64,000 bases of DNA from Persicaria tinctoria (taxonomy: Eukaryota > Streptophyta > Magnoliopsida > Caryophyllales > Polygonaceae), in assembly GCA_037127255.1 (NCBI GenBank), contig JBANSL010000005.1:3286001-3350000 (forward strand). The letters run 5' to 3'. The first letter of the stretch is position 1, and each line of letters opens with the position of its first letter. Of this stretch, positions 24,774 to 35,400 are shown one piece after another. The position numbers and the translations under genes were made by a program. A model generated the notes under the pieces. It searched no databases. It had not been told where the DNA came from and worked only from the letters and a program-made list of their open reading frames with translations.

Positions 24774-24941
24774 TGCCTTCCTACAGATGGTTAGGCTAAA
24801 AGGGTGTGGACACGTGTACGGTTGTGAGGGTGAATGGCAGTTGGTTACAAACTCAGGCATAAGAAATCATAAACCGATTCCAGCTTTCTTCCTCCAATTC
24901 CTTCTGATTCATGGCGGTTTGGTGAACTGATATCCAGTTCA
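24774..24941 (+). repeat. Copia-2 5' LTR (internally deleted)
   Basis: 168 bp from TGCCTTCCTACAG to GATATCCAGTTCA. Against the 3' LTR it lacks about 35 bp after ACAGATGG and about 38 bp before ACAAACTCAG; the rest matches closely. Confidence 0.85.
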
Positions 24942-24943
24942 TA

Positions 24944-24955
24944 TGGTATCAGAGC
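24944..24955 (+). other. Copia-2 primer binding site
   Basis: TGGTATCAGAGC, complementary to the 3' end of plant initiator tRNA-Met, two bases after the 5' LTR. Confidence 0.9.
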
Positions 24956-25007
24956 TTGGAACGAATTGGTGTTGAGTTTTGTCGAAATTCTGAAGTGATT
25001 AGCTGCC

Positions 25008-26173
25008 ATGGGAGACACGTACACTTCAGTCGTGCGAAATCAGAATGGTGATCAGAGGAATCAGAACGGAGATCAGCAATTTCAGGTGGCGTCGAATGAT
25101 CCTTATGTGCTGGCAAGCTCGGACAGTCCAGGTGCACAGCTTGTTGCAGCTGTGTTCAAAGGAACCAATTTTCTAAGCTGGATGCGAAATGTGAAAAAGG
25201 CGTTGGGAGCCAAATTAAAGCTTGGATTCATTGACGGATCCATCGTGAAACCTCCACATGACTCTCCAAACAAGCAGAGGTGGTTGAGAGCCGACTACAT
25301 GGTGCGATGCTGGCTTGTTAATTCAATGGACAAGTCGATTTCAGAATCATTGATGTTTTATGGATCTGCGCGGGAACTTTGGAAAGAAATTTTCAAGAGG
25401 TATGGACATTCTAACATCCCTCTTCTTTATCATTTGAGGAAAGATCTGTGTGCTGTGAGACAAGGATCAGATTCTGTTGGGGATTATTTTTGGAAATTAA
25501 AGAAAATCTGGAATGAAATTACCTGTGTAGAGGGGTCACCAAGATGTATGTGTGGCGTTATGGAAAAGTGCACATGTCAAGTTGTCAAGAAGATGATCGA
25601 GATGGAAGAGAGAAATAAATTGATGCAGTTTTTAATGAGATTGAATGAAGGATATGATTCGGCAAGAAACCAGGTTCTTGCCATGGATCTGCGGTTCCCA
25701 GCTTGAATAGAGCATTCTACATTGTTCAACAGGTTGAACATTGTGGAAACAATCCGAGCACAAGTTCTAAGCAGGCAGATGATGTTACTGCTCTTAATGC
25801 CAGCAGAAACCAGTCAAACAATTGGAAGAAAGATGGGGACAACAGGAAACCAAGGGAAGACTTCAAGAAATGTGACTTTTGTGGCAACAAAGGTCACATT
25901 AGAGACACCTGTTACAAGCTCCATGGATTTTCAGTTTGTGATTTTTGTGGAAACAAAGGTCACAAGAGAGAGGCATGTTACAAGTTACATGGATATCCAG
26001 ACAAAGGACAACAATCAAAGGGAAAGCAGTATGGTAGATCAGCTGCCAATTCAGTGGATGTGCAGGCAAGAGACTCTCCACTTGATCAGGGAAAGGAGAG
26101 CAAGTTTGACAACAGCCTTGTCACTGCAGTGTGCAAGAAGGTGATGAGGATGATGAAGGGAAAGCAAATCTAG
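25008..26173 (+). pseudogene. Copia-2 gag with two CCHC knuckles
   Basis: Gag starts at 25008 (MGDTYTSVVR). The core reads DSPGAQLVAAVFKGTNFLSW, GFIDGSI, WLVNSMDKSI, LRKDLCAVRQG and MRLNEGYDSARNQVL, the retrotransposon gag pattern of copia elements. A frameshift near 25700 (after LRFPA) and a stop at 26171 interrupt it. The nucleocapsid part has two CCHC zinc knuckles in tandem, CDFCGNKGHIRDTC and CDFCGNKGHKREAC, each followed by YKLHG; at nucleotide level this looks like a 54-60 bp duplication. Confidence 0.8.
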
Positions 26174-26782
26174 GTTGAGAATGATGATTGCTTTGTTGCA
26201 GCAAACTTCCCAGGTAACTATAATCCCTCTAAAGCCTTGATGATTGAGAGAATATCTGGGAAAGATTTCTGGATTGTTGACACATGCGCCACTGATCACA
26301 TGATATATGATCCCACTGCACTTAGAAATAGGCAAAAGCTTATGAAATCAATTAATATTGCTTTGCCTGATGATTCAGCTGTAATTGTTGACACGGTTGG
26401 GTTAGTTAAATTCAGTTCAAGTCTTGTGTTAAAGAATGTACTTTTGGTCCCCTCATTCAGTCATTCAAACACAATCTATTGGCAATAGGGAGACTGCTTG
26501 AGGATTCAGGGTTAGTGGAAATGTTCACTTCTGATCAGTGTTTATTTCAGGACCTTATCACTAAGAAGATTGTGGGAAGGGGACACAAAATCAGTGGTCT
26601 ATACATCATCAAGACAGAGGATGTTGGAGCTGTGATTGATGGTGACATTGGTGATTTTTTCAGTTCAATAAAGGCTTGTACCCAAACTGTCAAGCCTGAT
26701 AAAGGCCATGAGTTAGAGCTTGTTCATGCTCGGCTAGGCCATAGTTCCATGTCAAAACTTATGCATTTGGATCAGTTTAAAC

Positions 26783-28175
26783 TAGGGGTGGGCTCAAATC
26801 CCGCAAATCCCGTCCCGTCCCGCATCCCGTCCCGATCCCGGTGGGGTTTAGGAAAAAAAAATTCAATCCCGTCCCGTAAAAATTTCGCGGGACGGGACGC
26901 GGGACGAAGAGTTTACATCCCGCAAATCCCGTCCCGTCCCGCTCCCGCATATATATAAATATTTATATATATTTATATATAATTAATATTAATAAAAATA
27001 TCTAAGAATATATTTATATTATACCCTAATATTTATTTAAAACCAAAATTTAAATTTCAAAATAATAATACAAAATTAAAAACATACTGTAACAAATAGT
27101 CAAATACTCTTGTTGGCTTGCTAAGTTGCTACTGAGCCTACCGTTGGCTTGCAAAAGAAACTAGAAAAGCAATCATAGCAGACTCAGTACCGGCCGAAAG
27201 GTTAAGCATTGGAAGGGTGAAGACGCAGCGGAATGTCAGATTTGTAAAGCTGCAGAAGAAACGGAAGAGCACCTGTGGTTCGATTGCTCGGGCATCCAAG
27301 AAGTTGTGAACCTCGTTCTAGGGTGGATTGGGATTGGGTGTCGACATGGTAACATCCGAGAGTGGCTGGAGTGGTTTGCTAAGGAGCCTAAGAAGATCCA
27401 GAAGTCGCCCTTATTCCAAGCTAAGCTTCTTGTATTTGAAGCTATTATTTATTTTACATGGTGGTGTAGAAACAAGTTAGTCTTTTGTGGGGAACCTTTT
27501 CACCCAAAGGTTTGTGCAACACTTGTTTTAAATAGCCGTCGATCCCGTTTTTTAGCTAAGTGGAAGTGCAACTCATTAGTTAAAAGGCTGGATCGAAAGC
27601 TTGGTTGGGAATGCTAGATGTGATGAATTATAGAGTGGCGGATGTAATTAGAGAAGGGGAAGTAGTGGTGTAGGTAGATGATTTTGGAGGAATAGATAAA
27701 GATATCACATAGGAATCCTTTTGTTTATAGATTCCTTGATTTTACAGGAGACCCGTTGTATGGTTTCCCTCTTCTGTAACCTGGTAACTCACCACATCTA
27801 TATATTTACCGTTTCAAGAAACTAGAAAAGCAACTTACTGTTGGAGTGTTGGTAGCTGTATATATACTCGGAGGAAAACATCCCATTTAGGCTACTTGCT
27901 ACTGTAATATAACTTCTAAGTTTAATTTGTAATGTGATTATGTAGGACTTTAATTTTCACCTTTGTTAGTTGATATATTTGGAGTTAATTGAGTTATTTT
28001 TTAATCTTTTTTTTTACGAGGGATAAATCCTGTCCCGTCCCGAACCCGTCCCGTGAGGGATAAGACCCGGCGGGATTTGAAAAAAAAAATGTCAATCCCG
28101 TCCCGTTCCCGTCCCGCAAAAAATACGAGGGACGGGACGCGGGATTACCCTAATCCCGTCCCATGCCCACCCCTA
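26783..28175. mobile_element. hAT MITE, GTCCCG family, copy 2
   Basis: 1393-bp element with ends TAGGGGTGGGC / GCCCACCCCTA and a perfect 8-bp TSD GTTTAAAC (26775-26782 and 28176-28183). Subterminal GTCCCG arrays match those of the copy in the separase intron. About 640 bp of it is a LINE fragment inserted later. It interrupts the pre-integrase zinc domain of Copia-2. Confidence 0.92.
27173..27815 (+). mobile_element. 5'-truncated LINE inside the hAT element
   Basis: Flanked by an 18-bp direct repeat AAGAAACTAGAAAAGCAA (27155-27172 and 27816-27833). It encodes the end of a LINE ORF2: a zf-RVT motif CQICKAAEETEEHLWFDC, then IYFTWWCRNKLVFCGE (27450) and GWEC-stop at 27617. A 3' UTR follows, ending CTATATATTTACCGTTTC without a clean poly(A). 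Confidence 0.88.
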
Positions 28176-30123
28176 GTTTAAACACTTGGTTTGTAAGGAT
28201 TTCTTTTGTGAAAGTTGTGTGCTTGCTAAACATCACAAATCATCTTTTAATAGAAGTTCTTCTCTGGCTTTAAAACCATTTGATCTTGTTCATCTTGACC
28301 TATGGGGTCCATATAAATGCCAGGCTCATGATGGAGCCAAATATTTTTTGACCATCCTTGATGATCATAGCAGATATACTTGGACATATCTGCTAGCATC
28401 CAAGTTACAGGTGTTGAACTCTATAAAGGGTTTTTTGGTTTATGTTGAGACTTAGTTTGGATGCAAAGTAAAGACTCTCAGGAGTGATAATGGTTCAGAG
28501 TTTGTCCAGAGTGCATGTAAGGAGTTATTCACAGCTATGGGGTTAGTTCACCAAAGGAGTGTTCCTGGTGTTCCTCAACAAAATGGCCGAGTAGAGCGCA
28601 AGCAAAGGCACCTGATTGAGACTGCAAGAGCTATGAGGTTACATGCTCATCTCCCAATTCAGTTTAGGAGTAACTGTGTTACTGCTGCCACTCATGTCAT
28701 CAACAGATTGCCTAGTTCAGTTCTCCAATGGAAGGTTCCATTTGAGATTCTTTTCAGTAAAGTTGCTGCCTATGATGATCTCAGGGTTATTGGTTGTTTA
28801 TGCTTTGGTAAACGTCGGGTAGCTGTTAAAGATAAATTTGGCAAACAAGCTATCAAGAGTGTATTCTTGGGTTATCCAGGTGGCGTCAAAGCATACAAGT
28901 TACTTGATTTGGAGTCAAGAACTGTGTATTTCAGTAGAGATGTGATTTTTAAGGAGGATATTTTTCCCTTCTCAGATTCAGTAGATACTCAGTCAATTCC
29001 TCCTAAGGTACTTCCCATGGTCAATCCTGCTGCAGATGATGCCCTTCCCATTATCAGCACCTCAATGGAGGAAGAAGTACTTGTGCGGTCAAATGACAGT
29101 GTTGAGCAACCTGTGCAATCACCTGAGGTTGTCTCTGACAGTGGTTCATCACAGAGATTTACACCAGCACAAGTGCAACCCTTGGCTCCTGCTCCTACAC
29201 TTAGACCAGTCAGGAACAGGCATGCTCCTGCACATCTTCAAGACTTTGTTTGTCCAACCATTTCTTCTTCTCAGTCCGACTCCTTTATGGCCAGACATCT
29301 ATTTGATACGTCTGATTTCTCTACAGAATTTGTGGCTTCTTTTAATGCCATGATGAAAGTTAAGGAACCTTCTTCATTTAAAGAGGCTTCCAAGGATCCT
29401 AGATGGATTGAGGCCATGAGAAAAGAGATTGATGCTCTGGTGTTAAACAAAACCTGGGTGGTTACTGACCTTCCAAATGATAAGAAGGCAATTGGTTGTA
29501 AATGGATCTTTAAGGTCAAGTTCAAGCCTGATGGTTCAGTAGAAAAGTTCAAAGCCAGGTTGGTTGCAAAGAGTTTTACTCAGGTGAAGGACAAGGATTA
29601 CAAACTTACCTTTTCACCGGTTGCTAAACTCACCGCTGTTAGACTGATTTTAGCTCTTGCTACAACTAATCATTGGGATGTCCATCAGTTAGACATCAAC
29701 AATGCCTTTTTGCATGGTTTTCTGGATGAAGATGTGTACATGAAGCTTCCCGAAGGGTTCTTTTCTGAGTGGAATCTGGAACTGTCCAAATTTCTATTCA
29801 AACTTGGCTTTGTGCAATCCAAGTTTGATTACTCTCTATTCATCCATGATGATCATGGATTACAAACCATTGTTGTGATTTATGTGGATGATCTTTTGAT
29901 CACTGGATCCAATGCTAGATTCATTCAGTTTACCAAGGCTAAACTTCATCAGGCATTTACAATCAAAGATCTGGGTTTGGTCAGATATTTTTTGGGAATT
30001 GAGGTGGCTAGATCTAACAGTGGTATGCTTCTTAATCAGAGAAAGTACATTGCAGACATCATTCATGATACTGGTTTAACTGATTGCAAGGAAACTGCCT
30101 TTCCCCTTCCTAGAGGATTAAAG

Positions 30124-30192
30124 GACTTGCGGGTAATACCCAAAGGTCCCCAGTTCGAACCCCGGATATGGCAGCTCTTTATTTACAATAAA
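30124..30192 (+). mobile_element. 5'-truncated tRNA-derived SINE
   Basis: 69-bp insert between perfect 17-bp repeats TTCCTAGAGGATTAAAG (30107-30123 and 30193-30209). It holds a pol III B box (AGTTCGAACCC, 30152-30162) and an AT-rich tail, with no A box. The insertion duplicates the codons for LPRGLK in Copia-2. Confidence 0.85.
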
Positions 30193-30750
30193 TTCCTAGA
30201 GGATTAAAGCTATCCATTGATGATGGAGAGTTGTTGCCCGATCCTGAATCTTATAGGCGTCTGATTGGCAGGCTGGCTTTTGTATCTCAACCTGACAAGG
30301 CCCGATCTCTCTTACTCAGTCCAGCATCTGAGTCAGTTTTTGAGCTCACCCAGGTTGCCTCATATGCAAGCTGCTATACATGTGGTCAGGTACTTGAAGC
30401 ATACTATTAACTGGGGTCTGTTTTTCTCTAGCAATTCCTCCCTACACCTCTCAGCTTATAGTGATGCTGACTGGGGAGCTTGTTAGTTCACAGCTCGATC
30501 CCTCTCTGGCTATTGTGTTTTCCTTGACACTTCCCTTGTGTCTTGGAAAACAAAGAAATAGAAAACCGTGTCTAAATCAAGTGCAGAGTCTAAGTATAGA
30601 TGCATGTCCACAGCTCCAAGTGAAGTGGTATGGATAACTGGCATTTTCCGAGATCTATCTATCAATGTGCAGCTACCTGTTACCTTATTCTGTGATAATA
30701 AGGCGGCACAACACATTACAGCTCATCCAGTCTACCATGAGCGGACCAAA

Positions 30751-31254
30751 CCATGGAAGCTGAATTCATGGTACTATGTATAGATTTTCGTACCGAATAC
30801 TTCGTTCCGAATTCGGTCGGAAACTCGAACCAATTCGTTCATAGGGGCGAACCCAAAAAAAAATGGAGAAAGGGAGGAAAGGATGCAAGGAAGAGGAAGA
30901 ATGGGAAAGATACGGTCGCCATTGTTGGGTGGGAGGAGGAGGAAAGTGTGGGAGGGAAGAGGAAAGGAAATTAGGGTTGGCTAAAAGGCATTAGGCCCAA
31001 TTAGTATATAAAAAAGGCCCAAATAAAAGGGAATCTATTTCTACATCTTTCCCTTCCCCATGTTATTGCACTGGATTTACAATTTCTGCATCTTTTCCTT
31101 CCCCAATTAGTATTTTAATGTATTTATTTTTAACTAATAAATAAATAAATAAAATACCCTACTGTTCCCCGTCGTACCGAATTCGATTGAGGTAACGAAC
31201 CACGTTTCCGTTTTCGTACCTCGTTTCGATTCGACTTTCGAACCATGTAACCAT
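30751..31254. mobile_element. hAT-like non-autonomous element in Copia-2
   Basis: 504-bp insert with an 8-bp TSD GGACCAAA (30743-30750 and 31255-31262). Removing it restores ERTKHL..DCHYVRERIEEGI of the Copia-2 RNase H end. The terminal repeats are poor (CCATGG... against ...AACCAT), but both subterminal regions share TTCGTACC and GAATTCG motifs in opposite orientation. No coding capacity. Confidence 0.7.
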
Positions 31255-31368
31255 GGACCAAACATTTAAACATTGATTGCCACTATGTTAGAGAACGAAT
31301 TGAAGAAGGGATTTTGAAGACTGCCCATGTGTCTACACACCCCCAAGTCCAACTTGATGGGGGGGGGG

Positions 31369-31609
31369 TGCCTTCCTACAGATGGTTCATGACACAGTTA
31401 GTCTAGGCTTGAGGTTGTTAGGCTAAAAGGGTGTGGACACGTGTACGGCTGTGAGGGTGAATGGCAGTTGAGATTGTAAGGCTATAAAGCCACATTCCAC
31501 CTCCCTTAGCTGTAACAAACTCAGACATAAGAAATCATAAACCGATTCCAGCTTTCTTCCTCCAATTCCTTCCGATTCATGGCGGTTTGGTGAACTGATA
31601 TCCAGTTCA
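31369..31609 (+). repeat. Copia-2 3' LTR
   Basis: 241 bp from TGCCTTCCTACAG to ATATCCAGTTCA, just after a ten-G polypurine tract. It retains a GGCTATAAAGCC promoter-like box (31480) that the 5' LTR has lost. Confidence 0.85.
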
Positions 31610-31978
31610 TATATAACACTGCAGATAATAATATTGAAATGGACCAGTTGTAAGATTTAGCCTCAAATTTTGAGTAGCTTGCTATTTTTCACAACTTTTT
31701 CAAGGCTTTGGTTATCGGCCGCAATCGTCTTTAACGTTGGGGTTGTTTGCTACTGCTATTTTTCATAATAAAAATCAACTTTTAATTGGAGGCCATAAAA
31801 CTAGGCAATATAATCGACACTTTATTAGTTTGTTTTGACTCAGACAATGGGTCCATGTCCATTCTCAGCTTCGAACTTGCGACTTGTGGTCGATGGAGTT
31901 CCTTGCCAACTAGCATTTCATCAAGCACAAAAGTACAACACTGGCAAAAATTCTATTTCATCAGATAAAACGAACCCT
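31610..31978. other. spacer, nothing recognised
   Basis: AT-rich sequence between Copia-2 and the retroposon at 31979. No gene seen. Confidence 0.4.
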
Positions 31979-32110
31979 TAATCAGGTATTCAGGTTAGAC
32001 CATGTGCCATGGGGAATAGCATCTCTTCCAATATCTTCCTGTAATGAAGCACTTTATCAACCTACATGGTGTAAGGTGGGCTAAACCACTAGTTTCAACC
32101 AAAAAAAAAA
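31979..32110 (+). mobile_element. short poly(A) retroposon
   Basis: 132-bp insert ending in an A run (about 32100-32110) between 16-bp repeats that differ at one base: AGATAAAACGAACCCT (31963-31978) and AGATAAAACGGACCCT (32111-32126). No pol III boxes are clear; it is a truncated SINE or LINE tail. Confidence 0.7.
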
Positions 32111-32488
32111 AGATAAAACGGACCCTACTTGGCAAACAGAAGCCGATTACATATAACAGTAAGTCGGTAAGCAATCCAGCCAGACCAGTACGAAACCGTA
32201 GTGCGGAGGGCCCAACCCAAGGTGTCGCAACATAAACACAATGAATTCCAAGTTTATTCACAACATTTATCAGAAAATCATAAGAATACATGCAATTCTA
32301 TGAGGACCTGAATTCGAAGATGGCTGAATTAGGTGTTTGAGGTTTCAGCTTAATATAATTCGAAGGTCAGAAAGGAAAATTAAACAAGATAAACAACAAA
32401 AACAATAGTGAAAAATAATAATGGTCTACTAGCATGGATGAATGCCCAATTGCATCTTGCAGTTACGTATAGGCAGGTATGAAGATAA

Positions 32489-35400
32489 TTACAGCGAAGC
32501 GCCTGGACCAGCCTTCCCACCCTTCTGCTCATCAGCTGGGTTGGCATTTGCACCCTTTTGATCATCGGCTGGAACCTTCTCATGGTGGAACCTCACAACA
32601 ATGCAGGTAATGTTGTCTGCGCTTCCATGATTGAAAGCGGTCTCAGTCAGCTTTCTAGCTGCTGCCTCTGGTTCTTTCTCTGTCCGTGCTATAGACACAG
32701 CATCCTGTTAAGAAGACAAGTTTTCCATTGGGTTTTTAGAGGACTTTATGGTACTTTGTCAAAGGCAGCCAAGTTTAGAAAGGATCTCTCTAAGTCACTA
32801 CAAACCAATATGAACACTGAAGCCAATTTCTGCTTCCTAAAAGTTTATCAATCAGGCTGTAAGATTTAATTCCATTTCAATCACTTCAGATTTCAGTTTC
32901 TAAGAACCCAAAAGAGCTTTCAAACCTTGTACTTGTGTGCATGGAACAACCCAGTGAGATTATATACAGTGCCTACACAAATGTCACGAGACAGTTGCAC
33001 AAACAATTTTCGTAAAAATCTATGGAAATTAAAAGGGTTAAATAAATCTTGAGTTCTTATTTTCTTCTACTCGTGGTAACCATTGAGGCTGAATATATCT
33101 TATCAGAATGATGGGAACTAAAAGCATACCTCATTCGGCACCACATCCCACAGACCATCACTTGCTAGCACCAGCAGTTCATGTTCCTCATTAATCACTT
33201 CGTCCTAAAAGAAATAGATATGGGTACCAATTACTGACTGGATATAAGAGTTTGAATATAGTATATATGCAGAAGCCAACTTCATCCCATGGCTAAAATT
33301 TAGTTTTTATAGGTTTCCAGAACAACAACTTAATCTGACTAAAGATATATTAATATTTTTTTAATCAGAAATCCAATAAGCTTATAAATTCATTGGTATT
33401 AAAAAAAGATGAAAAAAAAGAAGAGCAATTGGGGTTTGTTTGGTGCACATGCTTGTGCCTTGTATGTTAGGCTTATATAAGTAAATATACAAGGCAAAAG
33501 TATGCGCACCAACCAGATCCTAAGTGCTCTTCTTTTTTTCTATTTAATAACTATAACTAATTTGGTAACAATGTGCTGATACAAATGCTTCATATGGCAG
33601 AAGGCATGGGTTCCAAACATACCTTTACAGTTTCACATTAGCTATTGCAGAAGAGGAAATTGTGATAAATGATAAAACCCAGGGCCATTAATAGAGGTGG
33701 TTCCAAAGAATTGCATTCAAGAGGGGGGAGGCACAGAGATAGAGTGCAATTGCAATTTGTTCAGGCTTATATTGATAAACACAAACACCTCTCGTAATAC
33801 AATAAATTAAGTGCATATTTTTGTAAATATTCACAATCAGCTCTTCTAAAACCTCTATTGTTTATGGATAGCCAAAATCAAGCTAGATGGGACCAAAGCA
33901 CGACATTAATATTTTATTAAGAGAGGCACTGCTGCACAAAGCTTGAAAAGTTTCCATGAAGTAAAAATATTTCTCGATTACCTGAATCTCAGGTTCTGCA
34001 ACAACATATTGCTTCAACATTCGGTCACCAAAAGCACGCGACATAGCTAATACACCTCCAACCCTCCAGGTTCCTGAAAGCAGGAAATTAAATGACAGTA
34101 TGCTTACCAAAATCGAAATCATCCATTGAAGCCACTAAAGATTTTATAATATTTCGAAAGAAGACTTAAAATTACATGCAACCTAAGTCAGACATCCACA
34201 TTCGCAGGCTTGGAAATTTTGGTGATAAACACTCTGTACAAACTTAGTAGCACTTTAAGCTCAGCCGAACTGCAATTTCAATCATTTATATTTTGTTCCT
34301 GGATAATAACAATGCATTGCTTTTGAAAATTAAGCTTCATACATCTTGCTCTCTTTTGGCACTCTTTCTTATGTGTTTGATTGGCGGTAGTGTAGTCCAC
34401 ATAATTAAGGATCATGCTGTATGGTATTCATTTTGAAAAGTTTGAAGTACAACAACTCAACATTTCTTGAGGATCACGACTTATCAGTCATGAATGTCAA
34501 GCAAGTTTGTTCTTTGGAGAGGACTCAAAAGTTAAAAGGCAAAGTTCAGTTGTCAAATCATAAAAGACTTGACTATTAGAATTGCAATGTTTAAAGTTAA
34601 CCAAAGACAAAGTTCTTTATCAGTTATCTTCTCAACATAAACCCACACATTTCTGACTTCTCAACCCCAACAAAAGAAGTTAACCAAAGGCAAAACCAAT
34701 CAATCAGTAAATGATGATACCCTTTGCTCTAGCTTCTCAACATCAACTTGGTGAATGAAGTCATTAAAGTGAACATGAAGTAAATTAAACCAATGGATAT
34801 GATTCTTGTGACTGTCATGGAAGACTGAGAAAAAAAAGAGGCCAACATCCAATGGGAACTGGTCTCCAGATATACATCAGGCAGTTTTTGTAGCCACACA
34901 ATTGCCAGTAATGCAGGGGCTACCTTACAGCCATGTTGGCTCCTATTGCTTTTACGTAGTAACCCTTGGTATTGTTATAGCCTTCTGTAACTAGGTTACA
35001 CAACTATATATTTCCCTCTTAAAAAAATGCCAGTAATGCAGGCTTCAAGTTCTGAAATATCACTATAGCAAACAAGCAAAGTAAAACACCAGTGAAGGTG
35101 AATTATATCAACCAATTTAACCCAAGTCTAGGGATGACCTCAGTTAAAACTGCTACCATCTTTCCCAAAGTACTGAAATATTTAAAATTACTTGCATTCA
35201 ATCAAACAAGCTTGCTCAAGACACATAATATAACCAAATAAAAATCACCAATAGTCTTTAAAACAGTTTCATATCCTTTTGCTAACAGGTCTCGTCTTAC
35301 CAGCCCACATCACGATCCCGCCAGCATTTTCAATTCTTTTGCGTTCATCAGTTCTATTGGGCTTATGATCTTCAGACAAAGGAATTGCTGTCCAAGGAAA

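Larger units (their letters stand above)
26174..30742 (+). pseudogene. Copia-2 pol remnant
   Basis: The protease motif is WIVDTCATDHM (26270), where most copia proteases have DSGAT. Pre-integrase HARLGHSSMSKL (26727) is cut by the hAT element at 26783 and resumes as CESCVLAKHHKSSF (28210). The integrase core has LDLWGPY, LDDHSRYTW, a stop replacing Gln at 28453 (ETQFG to ET-stop), then LRSDNGSEF and VPQQNGRVER. RT has KARLVAKSFTQ, LDINNAFLHG and VIYVDDLLITG. RNase H (YSDADWGAC, SAESKYRCMST, FCDNKAAQHI) has a stop after DWGAC. Frameshifts near 26480 and after the SINE at 30124 add to the damage. Confidence 0.85.
24774..31609 (+). mobile_element. copia element Copia-2, decayed, multiply invaded
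   Basis: Ty1/copia retrotransposon: 5' LTR, initiator-tRNA-Met primer site, gag, protease, integrase, RT, RNase H, a G-rich polypurine tract (31356-31368) and 3' LTR in order. Several frameshifts and stops, plus a deletion in the RT between KLPEGFF and the LELSKFLFKLGF segment, make it dead. Four later insertions sit inside: 26783-28175, 27173-27815 (within the former), 30124-30192 and 30751-31254. I found no matching 5-bp TSD (left TGTGG, right TATAT), so the flanks may be rearranged or the ends mis-set by a few bases. Confidence 0.88.

Noticed and set aside
30140..30165. Second possible tRNA
   Set aside because: Only a B box inside a 69-bp insert with a 17-bp TSD: a truncated SINE.
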